Made by a program: the position numbers and the translations under genes. 64,000 nucleotides of DNA. Source: Ruminococcus sp. (GTDB lineage Bacteria; Bacillota; Clostridia; Oscillospirales; Acutalibacteraceae). Below, piece by piece: positions 9,390 through 16,075 of this stretch (position 1 is its first letter; each line of letters begins with the position of its first letter). The notes below the pieces were generated by a model. It was not told where the DNA came from and searched no databases. It worked only from the letters and a program-made list of their open reading frames with translations. The stretch lies in NCBI GenBank assembly GCA_003521625.1, contig DPHV01000024.1, forward strand, positions 470,271 to 534,270, read 5' to 3'.

Positions 9390-10738
9390 TATGACAATCT
9401 TTCCCTTACAACCTGTGCAGACTCCTCTGCAAGGCTCTGAATTTCCTCGAGGTTTTCGCCCTCGAGCATTACTCTTACAAGCGGCTCTGTTCCCGAAACA
9501 CGGACTAAAATTCTTCCTCTGTCGCCGAGAATTTCGGTAACACGCTTGATTTCAGCCTTTACTTCTTTATCTGTGTAGAAAGCAAGCTTGCCCTCTGCGC
9601 TGACCTTAACGTTGATAAGCACCTGCGGCATACGCTCCATAACCTTTGCAAGTGCGCTTAATTTTTCGCCCGTGCGTTTCATTATGCTTAAAATCATTGC
9701 ACCCGAAAGCTCGCCGTCACCTGTTGTTGCGTAGTCGAGGAAAATAATGTGCCCGCTCTGCTCACCGCCGATATTGTAGCCCTCACGAAGCATTGCTTCA
9801 AGAACGTAGCGGTCGCCGACCTTTGTTGAAACAAAGGTCATACCGTTTGCGTCGCAGAACTTGTTGAAGCCCATATTTGTCATAACAGTGCCGACAACGG
9901 CGTTTTTCTTGAGGACACCTCTGTCCTTCATATCCTTTGCGCAGATTGCAATGAGGTAGTCGCCGTCAACGAGGTTGCCGTTTTCGTCAACTGCAAGGCA
10001 TCTGTCGGCATCGCCGTCAAAGGCAAGACCGCAGCAGAGCTTGTGCTCACGAACATAGTTCTGAAGTCTGTTGATGTGAGTAGAACCGCAGTCCTTGTTG
10101 ATGTTGATTCCGTCGGGATTGTCAAAGAGCATATGCACCTTTGCGCCGAGCTTTGTAAAGAGCTTTTCGGCTGTGCGTGAAGATGAGCCGTTGGAGCAGT
10201 CAAGGGCAATTTCCATACCCTCAAGGTCACAGCCGATTGACTTTGCAACGTGGTCAACATAATCTTCAACGGCAGTTTCCATCCTCGTAACCTTGCCGAT
10301 ATTTTCGTCCTTTGCAAGGGCGTAAGGCACTGCGTTATCAAGTACAATTTCTTCGATTCTGTTTTCAAGGTCGTCGGGCAGCTTACAGCCGTCAGAGCTG
10401 AAAATCTTGATTCCGTTAAATTCAAATGGGTTGTGAGAGGCTGAAATCATAATGCCTGCGTCAGCGTTATACTTGCCGATAAGATATGCAACCGCAGGGG
10501 TCGGCACTACGCCGAGAAGCTCGACATTTGCGCCTACGGAGCAAAGTCCGGCAATCAGCGCACCCTCGAGCATATCGCCCGAAAGACGTGTGTCCTTGCC
10601 GATTAGAATCGTCGGGTGCTCAACCTCGTCGCTGATAAGCACCATTGCGGCGGCTCTGCCGATATTCATTGCAAGCTCTGCTGTAAGCTCGGAATTTGCA
10701 ACTCCTCTTGCACCGTCTGTTCCGAATAGTCTTCCCAT
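9389..10738 (-). CDS. glmM: Phosphoglucosamine mutase GlmM
   Basis: Interconverts glucosamine-6-phosphate and glucosamine-1-phosphate for UDP-GlcNAc and peptidoglycan synthesis. The phosphoserine loop GIMISASHNPFEFNGIK, the metal loop AFDGDADRC and the phosphate-binding C-terminal RVSGTEPLVRVM are all intact. The frame is open to 10762, but the ATG at 10738 (MGRLFGTDGARG) follows a strong GGAGG and matches family starts. Length is 449 residues, as usual. Confidence 0.95.
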   Translation of the reverse strand: MGRLFGTDGARGVANSELTAELAMNIGRAAAMVLISDEVEHPTILIGKDTRLSGDMLEGALIAGLCSVGANVELLGVVPTPAVAYLIGKYNADAGIMISASHNPFEFNGIKIFSSDGCKLPDDLENRIEEIVLDNAVPYALAKDENIGKVTRMETAVEDYVDHVAKSIGCDLEGMEIALDCSNGSSSRTAEKLFTKLGAKVHMLFDNPDGININKDCGSTHINRLQNYVREHKLCCGLAFDGDADRCLAVDENGNLVDGDYLIAICAKDMKDRGVLKKNAVVGTVMTNMGFNKFCDANGMTFVSTKVGDRYVLEAMLREGYNIGGEQSGHIIFLDYATTGDGELSGAMILSIMKRTGEKLSALAKVMERMPQVLINVKVSAEGKLAFYTDKEVKAEIKRVTEILGDRGRILVRVSGTEPLVRVMLEGENLEEIQSLAEESAQVVRERLS

Positions 10739-10779
10739 AATTGTTTTCCTCCGTAATTTCAAATTTATAATAATTTTGC

Positions 10780-11862
10780 TTAATTTTTATCAAACAAGCT
10801 CGGCTGGGTGGGCATTGCATTTACAGTGCCCTTCGGGAAATCGTAACCGAGATGTCTGCACGCTTCAGCGGTTATGCATCTTCCCCTCGGCGTTCTGCTT
10901 AAAAATCCGATTTGCAGAAGATACGGCTCGTAAACGTCCTCTATCGTAACTGCCTCCTCGCCGATTGCCGCTGCGAGCGTTTCAAGTCCTACAGGACCGC
11001 CGTTGTAAAAGCGGATAATCGCTTCCAGCATTCGTCTGTCGTTTTGGTCAAGACCGAGCTCGTCAATTTCGAGCCTGTCAAGCGCCGTTCTTGCAGACTC
11101 GACGTTGATTACTCCGTCAGACATAACCTGTGCAAAGTCACGCACACGCTTTAAAAGTCTGTTTGCAATTCTCGGTGTTCCTCTTGAACGTGAGGCTATT
11201 TCAAGCGCACCGTCGTGCTCGATTTTTATTCCTAAAATTCCTGCGCTTCTCGTTACGATTTGAGCAAGCTCCTCGGGCGTGTAGAGTTCAAGTCTTAACA
11301 CAACGCCGAAACGGTCACGCAGAGGAGCCGTAAGCTGACCTGCTCTTGTTGTTGCTCCGACAAGCGTAAACTTCGGAAGCGGCAGGTGATATGAAGCCGC
11401 CATTTGTCCTTTGCCTGTTATGATGTCGATTGCAAAGTCCTCCATTGACGGATATAATATTTCCTCTACCGCTCTGCTTAAACGGTGGATTTCGTCAATA
11501 AAAAGCACATCGCCCTCGTTGAGGTTCGTAAGCAAAGCCGCCAAATCACCGGGCTTTTCAATTGCAGGGCCTGACGTTATTCTTACCGAAACGCCAAGCT
11601 CATTTGCGATTATTCCCGCAAGCGTTGTTTTTCCGAGTCCCGGTGGGCCGTAGAGCAAAACGTGGTCGAGCGTTTCGCCTCTTATTTTTGCCGCCTCAAT
11701 GAACACCCTTAAGTTTTCCTTTGCCTTGTCCTGTCCTATGTATTCATCAAGCGTTTTCGGTCTTAACGGATTTTCGCCGTCGGCTGAATCCTCGGGGATT
11801 TCGGAAGTATCAAGTATTCTGTTTTCAAAGTCAAATTCTTCTGAAAATTCCATTTTACTCAT
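10780..11862 (-). CDS. ruvB: Holliday junction branch migration ATPase RuvB
   Basis: 360 residues, the motor of the RuvABC resolvasome. It has an N-terminal AAA+ ATPase with LLYGPPGLGKTTLA, Walker B DVLFIDEIHRL and sensor VGATTRAGQL, and a C-terminal winged helix with GFLSRTPRGRCITAEA. It lies directly after ruvA with a 1-bp gap. An acidic N-terminal stretch of about 30 residues precedes RPKTLDEYIGQ. The ruvC-ruvA-ruvB order indicates a complete resolvasome operon. Confidence 0.96.
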   Translation of the reverse strand: MSKMEFSEEFDFENRILDTSEIPEDSADGENPLRPKTLDEYIGQDKAKENLRVFIEAAKIRGETLDHVLLYGPPGLGKTTLAGIIANELGVSVRITSGPAIEKPGDLAALLTNLNEGDVLFIDEIHRLSRAVEEILYPSMEDFAIDIITGKGQMAASYHLPLPKFTLVGATTRAGQLTAPLRDRFGVVLRLELYTPEELAQIVTRSAGILGIKIEHDGALEIASRSRGTPRIANRLLKRVRDFAQVMSDGVINVESARTALDRLEIDELGLDQNDRRMLEAIIRFYNGGPVGLETLAAAIGEEAVTIEDVYEPYLLQIGFLSRTPRGRCITAEACRHLGYDFPKGTVNAMPTQPSLFDKN

Positions 11863-11863
11863 C

Positions 11864-12466
11864 TTAATTTCTTCCCATCTGCTTTAATGTCAGGGCAATT
11901 AGCTGTTCAACAGGCAGTGAGCTGTCAAGCGCTGCAAGCACGGGTGAAACGTCTGACGGTGAGTAGCCGAGCACTCCCAAAGCTTCAATTGCTTTCGGAA
12001 TATTACCCGTTACTGCATTTGCCGCACCCGAGGTTACGGCTGACATTGAGCCGTCGGACGACGATGCCTTGGCAAGCTTATCCTTTAATTCAAGCACAAT
12101 TCGCTGTGCAATTTTCTTTCCGATTCCCTGCGCCCTTGTGATTGTTTTAATGTCGTCGGTTGCAATAGCCATTGCAACCTGTTCGGGACTTAATTCCGAC
12201 AAGACTGACAGTCCTGCCTTTGGACCGACTCCGCTTACGCTTATGAGCGTTTTGAAGGTGTCAAGCTCGGTTTTGGTGGCAAAGCCGAAAAGCTCGACTG
12301 CGTCCTCCCTGACATTAAGGTATGTATAAAGCATTACCTCTGTGTTTAATTTGAGGGTTTTGAGTGTGTTGATTGTTGTCTGACAGTTATATCCCACGCC
12401 GCCGCACTCTACAACTGCGCTCGACGACGTTGTGTGAATTAACTTTCCTTTAACGGAATAAAGCAT
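11864..12466 (-). CDS. ruvA: Holliday junction DNA-binding subunit RuvA
   Basis: About 200 residues: an N-terminal OB domain (MLYSVKGKLIHTT), two helix-hairpin-helix motifs (LISVSGVGPKAGLSVLS and ITRAQGIGKKIAQRIVLEL) and a C-terminal RuvB-binding domain (ALGVLGYSPSDV). The open frame reaches back to 12529, but the ATG at 12466 with an RBS-like GGAA matches family starts. It starts 2 bp after the end of ruvC. Confidence 0.95.
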   Translation of the reverse strand: MLYSVKGKLIHTTSSSAVVECGGVGYNCQTTINTLKTLKLNTEVMLYTYLNVREDAVELFGFATKTELDTFKTLISVSGVGPKAGLSVLSELSPEQVAMAIATDDIKTITRAQGIGKKIAQRIVLELKDKLAKASSSDGSMSAVTSGAANAVTGNIPKAIEALGVLGYSPSDVSPVLAALDSSLPVEQLIALTLKQMGRN

Positions 12467-12468
12467 TT

Positions 12469-12975
12469 TTATATTCCTTTCCTGAACATTGCCTGACGTA
12501 AATCCGAGCCAGCCGCCTGTGCGTGGCATATTGCAATTGCAAGTGCGTCGGCTGTATCGTCGGGCTTCGGCACTTCGTCAAGTTTTAAAAGTCTGCGCGT
12601 CATTTCCATAACCTGTGGTTTTTTCGCCTTGCCGTATCCTGTTACGGCTGTTTTGACCTGTAGCGGAGTATACTCGAAAATCGGTATTTTCAGCTTTTGT
12701 GCCGCAAGGAGTGTTACTCCTCTTGCCTGTGCAACCTTGATTGCGGTTTTCTGATTTGTCTGAAAATACAGTCTTTCAATTGCAAGTGCGTCGGGACGGC
12801 AACGGTTTAGTATTGCATACAGCTCGTCGTAAATATATTCAAGCCTTTGGTTAAAGTCGGTATGAGCCTGCGTTTCAACTGAACCGTAGCCGAGAGCCTT
12901 GTATGTATTTGACTTAAAGCTGATTGCTCCCCAACCGACTATTGCATAGCCGGGGTCAATTCCGAACACTACCAA
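12469..12975 (-). CDS. ruvC: Crossover junction endonuclease RuvC
   Basis: 168-residue Holliday-junction nuclease of the RNase H fold. The first catalytic Asp is in MVVFGIDPGYAIVGWG, Glu is in LAIERLYFQTN, and the C-terminal acidic pair is in PDDTADALAIAICHA. The start is TTG, preceded by GGAGGTAGAATT. A promoter (TTGCTT, 17 bp, TATAAT) lies upstream at 13022-13050, so ruvC is probably first in the long minus-strand operon. Confidence 0.94.
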   Translation of the reverse strand: MVVFGIDPGYAIVGWGAISFKSNTYKALGYGSVETQAHTDFNQRLEYIYDELYAILNRCRPDALAIERLYFQTNQKTAIKVAQARGVTLLAAQKLKIPIFEYTPLQVKTAVTGYGKAKKPQVMEMTRRLLKLDEVPKPDDTADALAIAICHAQAAGSDLRQAMFRKGI

Positions 12976-13021
12976 AATTCTACCTCCGAATTAAAAAGGG
13001 TAAACTAACGCAATTTTAGTT

Positions 13022-13050
13022 ATTATATCACAAATAAGGGAAATAAGCAA
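13022..13050 (-). promoter_or_regulatory. Promoter for ruvCAB and downstream genes
   Basis: On the minus strand: -35 TTGCTT (13050-13045), 17-bp spacer, perfect -10 TATAAT (13027-13022). It gives a short leader before the TTG start of ruvC. Confidence 0.7.
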
Positions 13051-13094
13051 TATTTATAATAAACTGCGAATAAATTTCTGTTTGGCATAAACTC

Positions 13095-13123
13095 TTGACA
13101 CAAGAGGAAAATAATTGTATTAT
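13095..13123 (+). promoter_or_regulatory. Promoter for glyS
   Basis: Perfect -35 TTGACA (13095-13100), 17-bp spacer, -10 TATTAT (13118-13123). The start point would be near 13130, leaving a leader of about 33 nt, too short for a T-box. This also fixes the glyS start at 13163 rather than the upstream in-frame ATG at 13115. Confidence 0.75.
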
Positions 13124-13162
13124 TTTTATTGTATATATTCTATCGGAAATGAGGTTACATTT

Positions 13163-14539
13163 ATGGAAAATACAAAAAAGACTATGGACAAAATCGTTGC
13201 CCTTTGCAAAGGCAGAGGCTTTGTATATCCGGGCTCTGAAATTTACGGCGGTCTTGCAAATACATGGGATTACGGTCCTCTCGGTATGGCTCTTAAAAAC
13301 AACATCAAGAACGCCTGGCTTAAAAAGTTCGTTCAGGAAAACAAGTACAACGTAGGTCTTGACTCTGCTATTCTTATGAATCCGCAGACCTGGGTTGCAT
13401 CAGGTCACCTCGGCGGATTTTCCGACCCTCTTATGGACTGTAAGGAATGTAAAACACGTCACCGTGCCGACAACCTTATTGAGGACTTTGACGGTACTAA
13501 CGTTGCTGGCTGGACTAACGAGCAGATGATGGACTACATCAAGGAAAAGGCTATTCCCTGCCCCAACTGCGGCAAGCATAATTTTACAGACATTCGTCAG
13601 TTCAATCTTATGTTCAAGACATTTCAGGGCGTTACCGAGGACAGCAAGAACGAAATTTACCTTCGTCCCGAAACTGCACAGGGCATTTTCGTAAACTTCT
13701 CTAACATTCAGCGAACAAGCCGCAAGAAAATTCCGTTCGGTGTTGCACAGGTCGGCAAGAGCTTCCGTAACGAAATTACTCCCGGTAACTTCATTTTCCG
13801 TGTGCGTGAATTTGAACAGATGGAGCTTGAATTCTTCTGCAAGCCCGGTACTGACCTTGAATGGTTTGAGTACTGGAGAGGCTTCTGTCGTGACTTCCTT
13901 TATTCGCTCAACATCAAAGAAGAAAACCTCCGTCTGCGTGACCACTCACCCGAGGAGCTTTGCTTCTATTCGAAGGCTACTACTGACTTTGAGTACCTCT
14001 TCCCGTTCGGCTGGGGCGAGCTCTGGGGCGTTGCCGACAGAACAGACTACGACCTTACACAGCACAGCAACACAAGCGGCAAGGCACTTGAATACTTCGA
14101 CCAGACAACTAACGAGAAGTATATTCCGTATGTTATTGAGCCGTCGCTCGGTGTTGAACGTCTTTTCCTTGCTCTTGTTGTTGAGGCATACGACGAAGAG
14201 GTTATTGACGAAAAGGACACAAGAGTTGTTATGCATTTCCACCCCGCACTTGCTCCGTTCAAGGCTGCTGTTCTTCCGTTGTCTAAAAAGCTCAACGAAA
14301 AAGCAGAGGAAGTTTATGAAATGCTTACCAAGGACTTTATGGTTGACTATGACGATGCAGGCTCAATCGGCAAGCGTTACAGACGTCAGGATGAAATCGG
14401 CACACCGTTCTGCATTACATACGACTTTGACTCAATTGAGGACGGCTGTGTGACTGTCCGTGACCGTGACACAATGCAGCAGGAAAGAGTTGCTATTGAT
14501 AAGTTAAGCGAATACATTGCCGAAAAGATTAAATTCTGA
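13163..14539 (+). CDS. glyS: Glycyl-tRNA synthetase, homodimeric (eukaryote/archaea-like class II)
   Basis: Charges tRNA-Gly. About 458 residues starting MENTKKTMDKIVALCKGRGF, after a GAGG RBS at 13151. Class II motif 2 appears as GVAQVGKSFRNEITPGNFIFR and motif 3 as SLGVERLFLALV; the four-cysteine zinc insert (MDCKECKTR and CPNCGKH) is present. This is the alpha2 single-chain type, not the GlyQ/GlyS alpha2-beta2 type. A strong terminator follows. It stands alone, divergent from ruvC. Confidence 0.95.
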   Translation: MENTKKTMDKIVALCKGRGFVYPGSEIYGGLANTWDYGPLGMALKNNIKNAWLKKFVQENKYNVGLDSAILMNPQTWVASGHLGGFSDPLMDCKECKTRHRADNLIEDFDGTNVAGWTNEQMMDYIKEKAIPCPNCGKHNFTDIRQFNLMFKTFQGVTEDSKNEIYLRPETAQGIFVNFSNIQRTSRKKIPFGVAQVGKSFRNEITPGNFIFRVREFEQMELEFFCKPGTDLEWFEYWRGFCRDFLYSLNIKEENLRLRDHSPEELCFYSKATTDFEYLFPFGWGELWGVADRTDYDLTQHSNTSGKALEYFDQTTNEKYIPYVIEPSLGVERLFLALVVEAYDEEVIDEKDTRVVMHFHPALAPFKAAVLPLSKKLNEKAEEVYEMLTKDFMVDYDDAGSIGKRYRRQDEIGTPFCITYDFDSIEDGCVTVRDRDTMQQERVAIDKLSEYIAEKIKF

Positions 14540-14562
14540 TAAAGAAATTTAAAAGATAAAGA

Positions 14563-14602
14563 TTTGGCGGTTTTGCTAAATGCAAAACCGCCTGTTTTTT
14601 TA
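14563..14602 (+). terminator. Rho-independent terminator after glyS
   Basis: GGCGGTTTTG, a loop of about 7 nt, then CAAAACCGCC followed by a long T run (TGTTTTTTTA). Perfect 10-bp stem about 25 bp after the glyS stop codon. Confidence 0.9.
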
Positions 14603-14625
14603 TTATTTGCTTACACAGACTTCTT

Positions 14626-15414
14626 TTATTCTATTTTTTCCGTAAAGTCGAGGGCTATCCAGCCGGCTCCGCTTTTAAGCTTGCCCCATTTCTTTGCGCC
14701 CTTGCCGCTTTTTTCAGCAACGATTGTATATGCTCCGCCCTGTGCGATTGCACCTACAATGGCGTAGTCTGTTCCTGCACCCTTTCGAATGTTTACACCG
14801 TCAGAGGGTGTGATTCTTACGATATAGCTTTTAAAGGCTGATGATGTGCCTGAACTGCCTGATGATGAATTCCCCGAGCCTGATGAGGCTGATTTATACT
14901 TTACACCAAAGTAGGAGCAAAGTCCTTTGCAGATTGCTTCTCCGATTTTTGTTGTGTTATTGATAATCCAGCCTGCACCTGTTTTTGTGTCGTGAAATTC
15001 ACACTCAACGTAGACAGTAAGCGCTTTCGGCACGTTGATTTCATAAAGTCCTGTCTGATAGGTTATGCTGTCGGCTGTGCCGGGTGAGATTTTGCCAAGC
15101 TCGTTTAAAACTGCCTGACATGCCTTTCTGCCGTTTGAATTAAGGCAGAAAATTCTCGTTCCTCCTGTCACCTGTCCGTTGTACGCATTTGTATGAATCG
15201 GCATATGAATGTCTGCGTTAAAACTGTCGGATTCATTACAGCGATTCTGCATACTGTCGCCGGAACTGCCTACCTTTACTTCAAAGCCGCATCTTTTAAG
15301 TGCAGTTGCCGTTGCCTTTGCAATTTTATCGCACTGTGCCATTTCGTTTGTGCTGCCCGTTGCGTAGAAGTTTACAAACTGATTTGACGGACTTAAATAA
15401 ATTCTTTTAGCCAC
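14626..15414 (-). CDS. Phage-type N-acetylmuramoyl-L-alanine amidase with SH3 domain (endolysin-like)
   Basis: About 263 residues. The N-terminal Amidase_3-type domain begins AKRIYLSPSNQFVNFYA and contains the QCDKIA helix, the zinc-ligand region HMPIHTNAYNG and the catalytic YVECEFHDT. A Ser/Gly linker (GSGNSSSGSSGTSS) leads to a C-terminal bacterial SH3 domain (VNIRKGAGTDYAIVGAI), a likely wall-binding module. There is no signal peptide, which suits a holin-dependent endolysin. A GTG start at 15414 follows GGGGAAG and overlaps the holin gene by 8 bp; an in-frame TTG at 15435 is the alternative. It is the third gene of a lysis cassette. Confidence 0.85.
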   Translation of the reverse strand: MAKRIYLSPSNQFVNFYATGSTNEMAQCDKIAKATATALKRCGFEVKVGSSGDSMQNRCNESDSFNADIHMPIHTNAYNGQVTGGTRIFCLNSNGRKACQAVLNELGKISPGTADSITYQTGLYEINVPKALTVYVECEFHDTKTGAGWIINNTTKIGEAICKGLCSYFGVKYKSASSGSGNSSSGSSGTSSAFKSYIVRITPSDGVNIRKGAGTDYAIVGAIAQGGAYTIVAEKSGKGAKKWGKLKSGAGWIALDFTEKIE

Positions 15415-15640
15415 TTTTATCTTCCCCTTTTTCAATATTCATTACTGCCGCCGCTCCTGCCGACAACGCAGAGATTGCAAGACCGATTAATGCATTTTTT
15501 ACCACGTCACCATCGGCAAAATCTATTCCGCTTAAAAACAGCGTCACATTAGTGATTACATAGCCGATTACAGTCTGCAAAAATGTGCGCAAAGCACGCA
15601 TAAGGCAGTTTTTAGTAAAACATAAATTTAATTTTTTCAT
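15407..15640 (-). CDS. Phage holin-like small membrane protein
   Basis: About 77 residues starting at the ATG at 15640 after AAAGGA. It has a basic N-terminus (MKKLNLCFTKNCLMRALRTF), two hydrophobic segments (LQTVIGYVITNVTLFLSGI; NALIGLAISALSAGAAAVM) and a charged tail, the usual class II holin layout. It ends overlapping the amidase start in a coupled arrangement. The longer in-frame start at 15715 overlaps the upstream gene and is less likely. Assignment is by topology and neighbourhood rather than by a catalytic motif. Confidence 0.7.
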   Translation of the reverse strand: MKKLNLCFTKNCLMRALRTFLQTVIGYVITNVTLFLSGIDFADGDVVKNALIGLAISALSAGAAAVMNIEKGEDKSG

Positions 15641-15680
15641 AATCTGATGTCCTTTCAATGTGCAGTACCGCACACTACTA

Positions 15681-15938
15681 TCATACGGTATTGCTCTGAT
15701 TTTGTTCGTTTTCAAGGTCTGAAATGCGGTGGTCGGCTGTTTTCAGCTTATTCTCAATCACCGCTTCGTGCTGTTCAATAAGATATACACGCTCTATAAG
15801 GTTATTATGCTTGTCAACCTTTTTTTCGAGCTGTTCAATCCTGTAATTCGACAGCCTTGACGTTGCAAATATGCCTGCAAGTGTTCCGATTAATGTGCCT
15901 GCAAACGAAAGCAACGCCAGAATAATCTGTTCGTTCAA
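15681..15938 (-). CDS. XhlA/haemolysin-like phage lysis accessory protein
   Basis: 85 residues: an N-terminal transmembrane helix (ILALLSFAGTLIGTLAGIFA) followed by a long amphipathic coiled coil (LEKKVDKHNNLIERVYLIEQ and onward). XhlA proteins have a helix plus coiled coil and cooperate with a holin, although XhlA usually carries its membrane helix at the C-terminus; here it is N-terminal, so the call is by type only. The TTG start has a near-perfect GGAGGTGATAAA before it. It is the first gene of the three-gene lysis cassette. Confidence 0.6.
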   Translation of the reverse strand: MNEQIILALLSFAGTLIGTLAGIFATSRLSNYRIEQLEKKVDKHNNLIERVYLIEQHEAVIENKLKTADHRISDLENEQNQSNTV

Positions 15939-15965
15939 TTTATCACCTCCACTTACAGGGCAAAA

Positions 15966-16000
15966 AAAGAAAAAGTTGCATATTTTTATGCAACTTTTCG
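15966..16000 (-). terminator. Terminator after uvrA
   Basis: On the minus strand: AAAAGTTGCATA, 4-nt loop, TATGCAACTTTTT then a T-rich tract. It lies about 75 bp past the uvrA stop and directly before the RBS of the lysis cassette. The cassette would therefore need either read-through or a promoter that is not obvious. Confidence 0.75.
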
Positions 16001-16034
16001 AAAAAATTTTTTTATTTTTAAAATTGTCTTTTAT

Positions 16035-16070
16035 GAGCGCCGAGGGCGTCGCTCGCTACAATAAAAATCT
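16035..16070. repeat. Dispersed intergenic repeat, copy 1 (CGCTCGCTACA type)
   Basis: Nearly identical to the segment at 37416-37450: both read GAGCG(C/A)CGAG(G)(G/A)CGTCGCTCGCTACA then ATAAAAATC or GTAAAAATC. The core is a GC-rich imperfect palindrome (GAGCG...CGCTC). It sits immediately downstream of uvrA. Confidence 0.7.
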
Positions 16071-16075
16071 ATCCT

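Noticed and set aside
13095..13162. T-box or glycine riboswitch before glyS
   Set aside because: The leader is only about 33 nt and lacks a T-box sequence or a glycine-aptamer pattern.
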